Shown: positions 6,413 through 13,281 of the stretch, one piece after another
Numbering within the stretch: the first letter of the stretch is position 1
Layout: the number at the start of each line of letters is the position of its first letter
From: a virus
IMG/VR virus record: IMGVR_UViG_3300041411_000144
Location: 1-24,880 of that record
Length of the DNA: 24,880 nucleotides
Direction: 5' to 3' (one strand)
The notes under the pieces: generated by a model
What the model was told of the DNA's origin: nothing
Seen by the model: the letters and a program-made list of their open reading frames with translations, nothing else
Database searches by the model: none
Translations under genes and position numbers: made by a program

Positions 6413-6775
6413 TTACACGTTGACTGGTGCAGGCGGTACGTCCGGCTCTTCTTCCTCTTCGAGTTCTTCCTCTTCCTCTTCTTCCTCTTCGAGTTCTTCC
6501 TCTTCCTCTTCTTCCTCTTCGAGTTCTTCGCCTTCTGGCAGACCGAACGCGTACTGGAAAGCGCCGCTGGAAAACGCGAGTTCTTCACCGAAGCCGATAA
6601 ACGAATCAGGCTTGCCGGTGTGGTGATTCAGCTTGTTGCCGGTGAAGTAAACGCACTGCACATAATCGAGGACTTGTTCGCCGTCCACGTCGATATGATG
6701 CAGTTCGTTTACGGTCATGGCGACCGGGCTATTGATCAGGGCAGTCAGGGCGCCAACATACGGAACATCAGACAT
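6413..6775 (-). CDS. Acidic protein with a poly-glutamate tail
   Basis: A 120-residue protein with a short folded N-terminal part (residues 1-80, MSDVPYVGALTALINSPVAM onward) and a tail of about 30 residues that is almost pure Glu, punctuated by Leu every ten residues. The tail ends in a Pro-rich PDVPPAPVNV. The Glu tract is encoded by a perfect 30-bp tandem repeat. Such tails could mimic DNA or bind basic proteins, or act as a flexible spacer; none of this is shown here. The ATG at 6775 has a GGAGA ribosome-binding site. It lies directly downstream of a Lys-rich-ended protein (6788-7531), a possible electrostatic partner. No family is recognised. Confidence 0.75.
   Translation of the reverse strand: MSDVPYVGALTALINSPVAMTVNELHHIDVDGEQVLDYVQCVYFTGNKLNHHTGKPDSFIGFGEELAFSSGAFQYAFGLPEGEELEEEEEEEEELEEEEEEEEELEEEEEPDVPPAPVNV
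6446..6529. repeat. 30-bp tandem repeat encoding poly-glutamate
   Basis: Two identical 30-bp units begin at 6461 and 6491 with GAGTTC (plus strand). They are flanked by a partial copy of 15 bases at 6446-6460 and one of nine bases at 6521-6529. Each unit encodes ten residues, Glu-Leu followed by eight Glu. Unit identity at the DNA level points to recent slippage or unequal recombination. Confidence 0.9.
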
Positions 6776-6787
6776 GTGAATCTCCAG

Positions 6788-7531
6788 TTATTTGCGTTTT
6801 TTCTTACGGGCTTTTTGCTTCTTGCGTACCGCAGCAGCGGCTTGTGCAGAAAGCATTTGAACGCTGTAGAACGGATCACGTCCTTCAGCGACCAATTCTT
6901 CGTTGAGCATTTCGACAATGGATTCTTTGGAGAAATCCATTTCCATTTCTTCGAGTTCTTTTTTGAACTGTTCGTCTTCGGCGGCGTGTATTTTATCCCA
7001 ACCGTCACGGAACTGCTTTTCCAGTGGGTTAAGATTACTGTCTGCTGCGATTTCTTTTTTCCAGAGTTCGTCTTCGGCTACGCACATAGCATCAACGGCG
7101 TCGAGAGCCATTGCGCTTTCCAGCGTAGTCGGATTGCCGTCAGCATCCAATTCGAGGTCAGGCGAACCGATAGAAATATTCGCTTTGATTTCGATTGGTT
7201 CCGGGCGAGTTGCGATCACCAGAGAATCGACCAATTGCTTCAGGCCTTCCAGCTGGCCGGGCGTATGTTGCTGCGTGAAAAATGCACGGGCTTTTTCGTC
7301 GTGTGTCAGATTTTGTGCATGCGACTGGCGGGTATACGCAGCAGCATACGCAGAATTCACATTCGGTGCTTCACCCGGAATAAATTCCATGGCGCTTTTA
7401 GTGCGACCGCGAGTGTCCAACCAGCTAAGGCCGCCGCCAATATCTGAAGGTTCCATGTTCTGGTGGGTGCTTTCGCCGCTCAGAAACGAATCATCCAGCC
7501 GTTTCACTTCGGTGTATTCAGTTTCGTTCAT
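6788..7531 (-). CDS. Hypothetical protein with charged helical region and Lys-rich tail
   Basis: A 247-residue protein starting MNETEYTEVKRLDDSFLSGE. The N-terminal third is polar and probably disordered. The middle is acidic and helical (about residues 150-215, including EDEQFKKELEEMEMDF). The extreme C-terminus is a lysine/arginine tract (KKQKARKKKRK). The ATG at 7531 overlaps the upstream stop as ATGA and is preferred to an upstream alternative start at 7546. The basic tail could bind DNA or the acidic poly-Glu protein encoded next to it, which is inference. I do not recognise the family; a virion or scaffold-like role is possible. Confidence 0.75.
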   Translation of the reverse strand: MNETEYTEVKRLDDSFLSGESTHQNMEPSDIGGGLSWLDTRGRTKSAMEFIPGEAPNVNSAYAAAYTRQSHAQNLTHDEKARAFFTQQHTPGQLEGLKQLVDSLVIATRPEPIEIKANISIGSPDLELDADGNPTTLESAMALDAVDAMCVAEDELWKKEIAADSNLNPLEKQFRDGWDKIHAAEDEQFKKELEEMEMDFSKESIVEMLNEELVAEGRDPFYSVQMLSAQAAAAVRKKQKARKKKRK

Positions 7532-7884
7532 TTTGCTTCCTGCCATTTCTTCGTGTTGCCTTGCAGCTTCACGATATAGGTATAACCGACGCCGTTTGCT
7601 TCGCGGTCAGAGCGCACTACGCGAACAGGCACACGGCACGAATTGTTGTCCAGCACCACATAAAATTCCTGATCGAAATCGTAGGCGCGTTGGTGGGTAA
7701 AGAACTCCACAACCAGCAACAGATTTTCTTCGTGGCTCATGCGGGAATTGTGGTGAATATAATCACACTGCTGGAAACCGCGTTTGGTACACAGTTTCAC
7801 GTCAGAAGGGCTAGTCGCATTCTCGCTTTCTTTGCGCATGCGCAGCAGTGCTAAGTGAAAATCTCTTTCCTGCATTTTGCTCAT
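7528..7884 (-). CDS. Hypothetical protein
   Basis: A 118-residue mixed alpha/beta protein starting MSKMQERDFHLALLRMRKE. Its C-terminal half alternates strands (EFYVVLDNNSCRVPVRVVRSD, then VGYTYIVKLQG). The ATG at 7884 overlaps the upstream phosphoesterase stop as ATGA and is preferred to an upstream alternative start at 7914. Its own stop overlaps the next start in the same way. No family or catalytic motif is recognised. Confidence 0.7.
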   Translation of the reverse strand: MSKMQERDFHLALLRMRKESENATSPSDVKLCTKRGFQQCDYIHHNSRMSHEENLLLVVEFFTHQRAYDFDQEFYVVLDNNSCRVPVRVVRSDREANGVGYTYIVKLQGNTKKWQEAK

Positions 7885-8438
7885 TGTGTCAGTGCCCGGT
7901 AGGCGGCCTTCCATCCCAGCGTATGCAGCACGTAGTTCACCGATTGCCGACGGTCGAATTCATCGAGAACTTCGTCCATGTGGATCGGACGCATGTCGAT
8001 TTGTTCCAGTGAGCAATTGAAATAACGACGGTCGCGCACAAGTTGCGAATGCAGGTGGCCGTGAAGGTTACGTTTGCCGCGCAGGTGTTCCGGATGCAGC
8101 GGCGCATGCGACATGATCATACCGTTTTTGTAACGATACAAACTATGTACACTATTTACAGTTTTCAACCCTGCGATAAAATGCGCGCTCACTTTCTCGG
8201 TGCAGTGGTTGCCGAGGATTACAACCTTGCGTCCGGGTAACGAATCGAAGCGCAGCCAGCCCTCTTCGGAGAACGCAATGTCGCCCAGCACATACGAGGT
8301 ATCGCGCTTATTGGAACGCACGGTATCAGACCAGTTATCGCACACAAATTCATCGTGTTGTTCCACGCTGTCGAATTTGCGGTGAATGTGAATACTGGCG
8401 TGAGTCAGGTGCAGGTCAGCACAAAGAAATGCGGCCAT
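7881..8438 (-). CDS. Calcineurin-like metallophosphoesterase
   Basis: A 185-residue protein with the metal-binding motifs of the calcineurin-like phosphoesterase superfamily in the correct order: Asp-Leu-His near residue 8 (ADLHLTH), Gly-Asp near 52 (VLGDIAF), Gly-Asn-His near 76 (ILGNHCTE), a lone His in MSHAPLHP, and His-Gly-His-Leu-His in NLHGHLH. These residues bind two metal ions and support hydrolysis of a phosphoester. The small size matches single-domain phage phosphoesterases; the substrate (nucleotide, nucleic acid or protein) cannot be read from sequence. The start at 8438 forms a TAATG overlap with the upstream gene. One copy of the promoter-like motif lies inside this gene. Confidence 0.9.
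   Translation of the reverse strand: MAAFLCADLHLTHASIHIHRKFDSVEQHDEFVCDNWSDTVRSNKRDTSYVLGDIAFSEEGWLRFDSLPGRKVVILGNHCTEKVSAHFIAGLKTVNSVHSLYRYKNGMIMSHAPLHPEHLRGKRNLHGHLHSQLVRDRRYFNCSLEQIDMRPIHMDEVLDEFDRRQSVNYVLHTLGWKAAYRALTQ
8153..8162 (-). promoter_or_regulatory. Candidate late promoter element ACTGTAAATA (copy 2)
   Basis: An exact copy inside the phosphoesterase gene, coding Thr-Val-Asn. The next downstream start is 7884. An internal position makes this copy less certain than the intergenic one. Confidence 0.35.
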
Positions 8439-8788
8439 TATTCAGTCTCGACAAAGAAACTCAGGTAGGTATCGTAGTCCGGAACTTCGAATGATTCCAA
8501 ACCGGTTTCGTTTTCGTCCGGATAAAACTCGGCACCCTGTTTGAATTGCACACCTTCCCACACGCAGGTCAACGTGCCTTCCTGCATGAGGTGGCGGATG
8601 GTTGCAGACGGTTCCGGATCGTTAATACCCATCACGATTTCGAAGCGCTTGTTTTTGAAATCCTGCGTGCCGCAAAAGATGTGGCAGATTGGGCGCTCGT
8701 TGTTGATTTGCACGGGCACCGGCAGTTGCATCACGGCACCGACTGCGTTGGACAGACGCTCACTTTCGGCGCGGGTAATCTTACGCAT
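8438..8788 (-). CDS. Hypothetical protein
   Basis: A 116-residue protein starting MRKITRAESERLSNAVGAVM. A short N-terminal helix is followed by what looks like a beta-rich domain (PICHIFCGTQDF, RFEIVMGIND, LTCVWEGVQF) and an acidic C-terminus. The ATG at 8788 has a GGTGAA ribosome-binding site and is preferred to a GTG at 8797. It overlaps the upstream gene by eight bases and the downstream phosphoesterase start by TAATG. No family is recognised. Confidence 0.7.
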   Translation of the reverse strand: MRKITRAESERLSNAVGAVMQLPVPVQINNERPICHIFCGTQDFKNKRFEIVMGINDPEPSATIRHLMQEGTLTCVWEGVQFKQGAEFYPDENETGLESFEVPDYDTYLSFFVETE

Positions 8789-9260
8789 TTTGTTCACCAG
8801 TTTTTGATCCGAGTTTAGGGAACGCCTGAAGAACCAGTGTGGTTATCGTGGGTTTGATTCCCTTATCGAGTAATTTCTTACGGGCTTCCGGAGTGTCATA
8901 GGATTTGTTCACGTTTTCGAACATCCGTTCTTCACCGAAACGCTCTTTGAAAAAGTCGCAGCCTGCTTTGTAATAGGCGTCGAATTCTGCAAGTTTTTCC
9001 GTGTCGTTTTTATCGAGGGCAGTGCAGAACAAAATCCAACGCAAACCAGACAGGCGTGGCGAGTAAGCCATTTCCATCATCTGGTCGGCAATCGTCTTAC
9101 CGAGTTCTTGCCAGCGGTCGTCCGGAGTATCTGCCAGTTCTTCAATCAGTTCGCGGTCATGGCTGTTCGGTTTCCCGTCAGCAGCTTTCATCAGGCGTTT
9201 AACCTGTTCCAACAATTCTTTCTTGTCGTCGTTCGTAAACGGTTTATTGTCGTCGCTCAT
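8781..9260 (-). CDS. Hypothetical helical protein
   Basis: A 159-residue, highly charged and mostly helical protein (for example DDKKELLEQVKRLMKAADG near the start, and LAEFDAYYKAGCDFFKERFG in the middle). No membrane segment or catalytic motif is visible and I do not recognise the family. The ATG at 9260 is preceded by a GTGAGAA ribosome-binding site. It lies seven bases after the DUF1353 gene and overlaps the next gene by eight bases. Confidence 0.7.
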   Translation of the reverse strand: MSDDNKPFTNDDKKELLEQVKRLMKAADGKPNSHDRELIEELADTPDDRWQELGKTIADQMMEMAYSPRLSGLRWILFCTALDKNDTEKLAEFDAYYKAGCDFFKERFGEERMFENVNKSYDTPEARKKLLDKGIKPTITTLVLQAFPKLGSKTGEQNA

Positions 9261-9267
9261 GGTTTTC

Positions 9268-9720
9268 TCACGCAGCTAAAACGTCGGTGAAATACTTCGG
9301 ATCGTTCGCAGCTTTTTGCGCATCGGCTTTGTCGATACCTGTAGTGATTGCGTAGGCGCGGACGGCACAGAACATCGACCACTTTTGCCACGCTGGAACC
9401 TTCAACACGCCCATGGCTTCGAGAAAGATCATGTCGCCTTGCTTGCGTGTGACGTACACGTTGATACCGTTTACATTTACAGTTCTGTAGCTGCAAATAT
9501 AATCGTGAATAACGGCGGCCTTTCCGTACTTGCCGTTAGGCGGCAACAGCCAGCGAATCCACCACGGCACCGATGCCAAATCCGTGCGATAACCCACGGG
9601 CACATGCACCGCGATGCCGGAACCGAGCATGCCGATTAGGTAGGTGAACATTTGCCAAATAACGTAATGGATTCCGTCGTCTTCAAACTCTGCAACGAGC
9701 TTGCTTGTAAAACTACTCAT
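9268..9720 (-). CDS. DUF1353 family protein
   Basis: A 150-residue protein carrying the DUF1353 signature: VPVGYRTDLASVPWWIRWLL (about residues 40-59), then GKYGKAAVIHDYI (63-75), where the DLASVP and HDY blocks are the family's conserved core. The family is widespread in phages and prophages, often near lysis or tail genes, and its biochemical role is unknown. The His-Asp-Tyr pair could be catalytic or metal-binding, but this is inferred. The start at 9720 overlaps the upstream gene by ATGA. A near-copy of the promoter-like motif lies inside the gene. Confidence 0.85.
   Translation of the reverse strand: MSSFTSKLVAEFEDDGIHYVIWQMFTYLIGMLGSGIAVHVPVGYRTDLASVPWWIRWLLPPNGKYGKAAVIHDYICSYRTVNVNGINVYVTRKQGDMIFLEAMGVLKVPAWQKWSMFCAVRAYAITTGIDKADAQKAANDPKYFTDVLAA
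9474..9483 (-). promoter_or_regulatory. Near-match to late promoter element (ACTGTAAATG)
   Basis: Nine of ten bases match the recurrent motif, on the minus strand. It lies inside the DUF1353 gene, about 215 bases upstream of the start at 9260, and codes Thr-Val-Asn there. Confidence 0.25.
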
Positions 9721-10076
9721 GGTTCTGAATAACTCATCTGCACAGTCCAGAGAAACTGACCGCGTTCGTTAGTGATAACTTCGTGGGTTTCCGCAATGGC
9801 CCACTCAAGTCGTTTAGGGGAAAGCAGTTCGACAACTGCATGATTACCATCCAGCAGTAGCCGGATAATGCTTTGCTGAAATTGCACCAGTTCTTTTGCA
9901 TCACCACAAATACGCAAAGAGGCGTAAACAAATTTGTGCTGATAAACAAAGTTCGTTTCGATGCTAACGCTCAACACCTCGGCGTCAAGCGCGTGGTTGT
10001 CCAGCATGACACGCACCGTGCCTTTGTGGGCGCGGATCGCTTCCAGCTTATCCTTGATTGTGTTCAGGCTACCCAT
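9717..10076 (-). CDS. Hypothetical protein
   Basis: A 119-residue protein. Its pattern of strands (GTVRVMLDNHALDAEVLSVS, FVYASLRICGD) followed by a helix (ELVQFQQSIIRLLL) and further strands suggests a small alpha/beta fold. The ATG at 10076 has an AAAGGAT ribosome-binding site, and the stop overlaps the DUF1353 start by ATGA. I recognise no family. Confidence 0.7.
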   Translation of the reverse strand: MGSLNTIKDKLEAIRAHKGTVRVMLDNHALDAEVLSVSIETNFVYQHKFVYASLRICGDAKELVQFQQSIIRLLLDGNHAVVELLSPKRLEWAIAETHEVITNERGQFLWTVQMSYSEP

Positions 10077-10085
10077 GGCAATCCT

Positions 10086-10721
10086 TTAGGTTAGTGATGC
10101 GAATTGTGCGAAACGTTTTTTGTGTTCAGTTTCAGCATCACGCAGGCGTTGGTGCAGCATTTGTTTCGTGTCGGCAGGTAACTGGAATCCGATTTCGACT
10201 TCCGATCCCGGTAGGAAGCTGTAGTCTAGGTTCACGGCATACCAACGTTCGCCGCAGATTGTGGCGCTCAGATGTTCGTGAAAATGCGTGCGGAGATATT
10301 CGTATTTACGTCCCAGTTCTTTTTCGTTGGCTGCCACCACGTGTGCGGTCAATGTGATGTTCGGCGGGGCTGAAGGGAATCGTTGTATAACGCCGTAGAA
10401 CTCAACTTCAATGAACGGTGTTTTCTGTTCCACGGATTTAGGATCGAGAGCAAAATACTCAGTGCCCAGCCGCACGCACAGCAGTTTCTTTTTCGGTTGC
10501 TTGTCTGCGCCAAATTCCAACCACGTGAAAAGTTTATGCAAATCCCGCACAAATTTACGAAACTTCAGGTCGTAGCTGTAGTAGGACAGGCGGGTAGACA
10601 ACGGCAACGGTGGGGAAGCCGGGTAATATTTGGGTTTGCTCGGAGGCTCTTCGAAATAGTCTTCCGCGTAACCGAATTCGTCACCGTCCACTTCGGTTTC
10701 TTCGATAAATTCTTCACACAT
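10086..10721 (-). CDS. Hypothetical protein with acidic N-terminus
   Basis: A 211-residue protein. The first 35 residues are strongly acidic (EEFIEETEVDGDEFGYAEDY), followed by a Pro/Tyr-rich link (residues 27-40) and a mixed alpha/beta domain. That domain contains LLCVRLGTEYFAL, FIEVEFYGVIQRF and ITLTAHVVAANEKELG. The C-terminus is a charged helix. The gene starts two bases after the upstream stop. No family is recognised; the acidic head may be an interaction segment. Confidence 0.7.
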   Translation of the reverse strand: MCEEFIEETEVDGDEFGYAEDYFEEPPSKPKYYPASPPLPLSTRLSYYSYDLKFRKFVRDLHKLFTWLEFGADKQPKKKLLCVRLGTEYFALDPKSVEQKTPFIEVEFYGVIQRFPSAPPNITLTAHVVAANEKELGRKYEYLRTHFHEHLSATICGERWYAVNLDYSFLPGSEVEIGFQLPADTKQMLHQRLRDAETEHKKRFAQFASLT

Positions 10722-10723
10722 TT

Positions 10724-11146
10724 TTATTGTCTCGCGCTAATTTCAAGGTCGATGATTATTGACCGATCACCATCGCTCTTTTCGAAAGCCGTCATGAGGA
10801 ATGCGTGGTCGTCCACTACGATGCGCAGAGCATCCATGGCGTAAGTTGGGCCATGGAATTTATGTAGGCAGGACATAGCTTCGTCCAGCTGGCGCTTGAG
10901 CATATTGTGAAAAGTTTCGGCTTCATTTTGCGGGAATTTTTCGATGATCATACGCACAGTGGGGAACGTCGTCCGTCCTGCGAAAGTCATCCCGCCTTTT
11001 GTGAAGCTGGTATACCGCACAGCTTCGGTCAGCTGTTCCGGATTGAACACCCTGCACACAACAGGCCAGCCGAAAATGGTCAGGGCGTAGCGCATGCCCT
11101 TGGTTGCCAGCGTCTGATAAACCTTGTTGTAATCCAAATCTTTCAT
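10724..11146 (-). CDS. Hypothetical protein, first gene after a terminator and promoter-like site
   Basis: A 140-residue protein starting MKDLDYNKVYQTLATKGMRY, with a mixed alpha/beta composition (ALTIFGWPVVCRVF, then a helix EAETFHNMLKRQLDEAMSCL). The ATG at 11146 has a GGAATTCACC leader. The recurrent motif ACTGTAAATA ends 28 bases upstream, and a rho-independent terminator lies before that, so this is probably the first gene of a transcript running left. No family is recognised. Confidence 0.75.
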   Translation of the reverse strand: MKDLDYNKVYQTLATKGMRYALTIFGWPVVCRVFNPEQLTEAVRYTSFTKGGMTFAGRTTFPTVRMIIEKFPQNEAETFHNMLKRQLDEAMSCLHKFHGPTYAMDALRIVVDDHAFLMTAFEKSDGDRSIIIDLEISARQ

Positions 11147-11174
11147 GGTGAATTCCAGTCAGATACATGACCTA

Positions 11175-11184
11175 TATTTACAGT
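11175..11184 (-). promoter_or_regulatory. Candidate late promoter element ACTGTAAATA (copy 3, intergenic)
   Basis: The best-placed copy, lying in the gap between the terminator at 11200-11233 and the start at 11146. If TGTAAATA acts like the T4 late core, transcription would start near 11168, giving a leader of about 22 bases. No clear -35 element is seen, as expected for T4-type late promoters. Confidence 0.6.
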
Positions 11185-11199
11185 ATCTGCCCAAATGAA

Positions 11200-11233
11200 A
11201 AAGCCCCCGAATCCAAAAGGAAACAGGGGCTTT
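11200..11233 (-). terminator. Rho-independent terminator after the frameshift gene
   Basis: On the minus strand AAAGCCCC and GGGGCTTT pair around an 18-base loop, followed by TTTCATTT. It begins four bases after the stop at 11237 and is followed by promoter copy 3. The A-rich and T-rich flanks could make it work in both directions. Confidence 0.85.
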
Positions 11234-11236
11234 CTT

Positions 11237-12043
11237 TCACGCAAGCACCAGAGTTTTTGCAACGAAGTTTTCGAACGTGTGTAGCAGTTCGAACGTCGCC
11301 CAATCCGTCGTGGTGTAAATCGCATCGCTGGTCAGCATCGCACCATCAGCCAAATCAACGGCTTCCGGAACGCCCATCACAATGTTGAATTCCCATCCGT
11401 TTTTATAGACTGCAAAAATCGGAGAGTTGTCGAACATGGCACTGACTACTACGCATTTGTTTTGTTGGTCGTACCAGCAATCGTAAACCGTAAGGCCTTC
11501 GAGTTCTGACACGCCTTCGGATACCAACGCGCTTAGTGGCCCACTGAAAGTTTCAAGCAGATCACCGTTATGCAAAACAACGCGGAAATCTGTCGAAGTA
11601 TTCGTCAACCAAACGCGGCCAGTACCTACCGTTATCGAGTTCCATTCCGGCCCGATCAAGATCGTTCCTTGATCAGTTCCGAACGCAGGGCCATCGACAT
11701 TTCTGGCGCACACAAAATTGCCAGTAAACTCATGAACCAGCGTCCAGTCTTCATCGAGTGCATAGATCCCAACCCCGTCAACGCAGGCGTAAAACTTATC
11801 TGCGAAAACGACGTGCGAAAACACTAAATCAACATCCATTGCAGTCCACTCAATCTTGTCGAAAGATTCGTAGACTTTAGAACCCACTGCGATGTATCGA
11901 CCGTCTCCAGCCGCCACACCAACAATGGACGCCGCAACAGATGCAGGTACGAAACCATTAGACTGAACGAATAAACCGTTTCCATCTTGGTCAGTACCTG
12001 AACCACCGACAACATACGAACGTCGCGGAACAGGTTTTACGAC
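11237..12043 (-). CDS. Downstream part of a predicted -1 frameshift fusion; beta-propeller-like domain
   Basis: A 268-codon reading frame with no good start of its own. It is open from inside the end of the 308-residue gene, contains no ATG before 11917, and has only a GTG at 11917 with no clear ribosome-binding site. Codons upstream of that GTG look coding, with VVGGSGTDQDGNGLFVQSNG leading into GDGRYIAVGSKVYESFDKIEWT. The repeated pattern of Gly-rich turn, I/F-A-V, S-x-D and Trp-Thr resembles blades of a beta-propeller or BNR/Kelch-like repeat. Such folds are common in receptor-binding and carbohydrate-binding phage proteins. It is best read as the C-terminal domain of a 575-residue fusion made by slippage at 12043-12049. 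Separate initiation at 11917 is the alternative. A terminator follows directly. Confidence 0.7.
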   Translation of the reverse strand, partial: VVKPVPRRSYVVGGSGTDQDGNGLFVQSNGFVPASVAASIVGVAAGDGRYIAVGSKVYESFDKIEWTAMDVDLVFSHVVFADKFYACVDGVGIYALDEDWTLVHEFTGNFVCARNVDGPAFGTDQGTILIGPEWNSITVGTGRVWLTNTSTDFRVVLHNGDLLETFSGPLSALVSEGVSELEGLTVYDCWYDQQNKCVVVSAMFDNSPIFAVYKNGWEFNIVMGVPEAVDLADGAMLTSDAIYTTTDWATFELLHTFENFVAKTLVLA

Positions 12044-12963
12044 TTTTTTGTGATATTTGCCAACACTTCTACGGAAACCGCATCGCCTTCAGCCAAGCGT
12101 GGACGGGCTTCCAACTTCAGACTGAAAATACCCAACGGCACGCCGTCTTCGGTACGTTCAACACCAGCAGGAATTGCATGGTTGATATACGGGAAGGTGT
12201 ACTGCTGAATCATCTGCGTTACGCTATGGTCTGCGTTGGTTGCAGAATCATCGACAACACGAATGCCTTGGTTGTACCAAGTATAATTCGTGAGCGTTTT
12301 ACCATCCTTGCTCGGCGTATTTTGCAAATCCCATTTCATCGGGGCAATGGTGCCCGTTGGATCGGTGTCGATGTACAGGGAAATATCGTACATTTCTGTC
12401 AGGTCTGGAACGCCTTCCAAAACAGAACCGGCAGTGAGCGCAAAGGTCCAACGCTCGCCCGCGTCCAATTCGATATCGAAAGTGCCCGCGCCATCACCGA
12501 AGTATTCTGGATTGTTGTACTTACGCACAGCCAAGCCGAGTTCGATGTTTGCGTTTTTACCGATCACGAAATCATCGGCTGGATTACCGGTGCCGACAAG
12601 CATGTAATTTTGGCCGTTAACTTCACGAACAAAAACGGTTTCAGCTTTCAGTGTTTCGATCAGCGGGCCATAAACCACACCCGCCAGTGGGCCGGTGGCT
12701 GCCCAAGGGCCGAGGCAAATCAGCGTGTCACCGAAGTAAAACGAAATGATCTTGCCGTCATTGCCCGCTTCGATTTGCGTCATCACCGGAACTTCAGAAG
12801 AACCGTAATGCGATGCAACAGTTTTACGAAACGCGCCAGATTTTACGATTTCATCCATTTCCCCTTCGGAGACTTGGATGCGGCGCACGTTAGACGGATC
12901 GCCCTTGTCTTGAAGGGCTTCAATAATCTCGGCCCAAATGCCCGAGTACGTTTGGACATTCAT
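12037..12963 (-). CDS. Virion-like structural protein, upstream partner of a -1 frameshift
   Basis: A 308-residue protein starting MNVQTYSGIWAEIIEALQDK. After a helical N-terminal part (residues 1-60) it is beta-rich, with many Gly, Asp and Thr turns, for example LICLGPWAATGPLAGVVYG and DISLYIDTDPTGTI. This composition suits a tail or capsid-decorating protein, but I recognise no family. The last codons read ACA AAA AAG TCG TAA and contain the slippery heptamer A AAA AAG in the correct phase. A minority of ribosomes should therefore enter the -1 frame and add 268 residues. The ATG at 12963 has an AAAGGAA ribosome-binding site and overlaps a tiny upstream reading frame as TAATG. Confidence 0.75.
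   Translation of the reverse strand: MNVQTYSGIWAEIIEALQDKGDPSNVRRIQVSEGEMDEIVKSGAFRKTVASHYGSSEVPVMTQIEAGNDGKIISFYFGDTLICLGPWAATGPLAGVVYGPLIETLKAETVFVREVNGQNYMLVGTGNPADDFVIGKNANIELGLAVRKYNNPEYFGDGAGTFDIELDAGERWTFALTAGSVLEGVPDLTEMYDISLYIDTDPTGTIAPMKWDLQNTPSKDGKTLTNYTWYNQGIRVVDDSATNADHSVTQMIQQYTFPYINHAIPAGVERTEDGVPLGIFSLKLEARPRLAEGDAVSVEVLANITKKS
12043..12049 (-). promoter_or_regulatory. Programmed -1 ribosomal frameshift site (A AAA AAG)
   Basis: The heptamer A AAA AAG, in zero frame, is the same slippery sequence used by E. coli dnaX. It lies two codons before the zero-frame stop at 12037. After slippage the frame reads GTC GTA AAA CCT and stays open to 11237. A weak downstream pairing (AACC with GGTT, enclosing CGAC with GTCG) starts six bases after the heptamer. 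No dnaX-like upstream Shine-Dalgarno stimulator is evident. Confidence 0.65.
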
Positions 12964-13022
12964 TAAAGAATTCCTTTATTGGTGAAAGACATGCGCAGAA
13001 CATCACGCGGTGTGCCTTCCAT
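12963..13022 (-). CDS. Possible 19-residue leader peptide
   Basis: A tiny reading frame coding MEGTPRDVLRMSFTNKGIL. The ATG at 13022 has an AAAGGG ribosome-binding site at good spacing. Its TAA overlaps the ATG of the 308-residue gene as TAATG, as most gene junctions in this genome do. It may couple translation from the membrane-protein genes to the structural gene. Chance cannot be excluded at this length. Confidence 0.35.
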   Translation of the reverse strand: MEGTPRDVLRMSFTNKGIL

Positions 13023-13026
13023 TAAA

Positions 13027-13281
13027 TTACCCTTTAATGGCGGAAATTTCCCTTTTCAATCGACGCATTAGCATATAGCCATCACGTAATGTCCACGCAC
13101 CAAACCAAACCACAACCATCGCCGCAATAGAAAAGGCAATGGAGTGTTTGTGCATTTCATGTTCTTCCATCCACAACCAACCGGCTAGGGCCTTGTGGGA
13201 TACAGCTGCAATCAACGCCACCATGATTGCCATGGACAGCGGAACAAACACCAGCGAGCAACGTAGAACGAAAAGACGCAT
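13027..13281 (-). CDS. Small membrane protein with two helices (holin-like, second of a pair)
   Basis: An 84-residue protein starting MRLFVLRCSLVFVPLSMAIM. It has two predicted membrane segments (about residues 4-27 and 46-65), a short polar loop containing EEHEMHKH, and a basic C-terminal tail (RRLKREISAIKG). Size, two helices and a basic tail fit class II holins, but such features are not specific. The ATG at 13281 overlaps the upstream stop as TAATG, so it is coupled to the other small membrane protein. An antiholin, a superinfection-exclusion protein or another membrane accessory would look the same. Confidence 0.7.
   Translation of the reverse strand: MRLFVLRCSLVFVPLSMAIMVALIAAVSHKALAGWLWMEEHEMHKHSIAFSIAAMVVVWFGAWTLRDGYMLMRRLKREISAIKG

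Noticed and set aside
5915-7447. A 510-codon open frame on the plus strand
   Set aside because: It lies opposite several well-supported minus-strand genes with good ribosome-binding sites and ATGA junctions. Its product is low-complexity Phe/Leu opposite the poly-Glu tract and has no recognisable domain.
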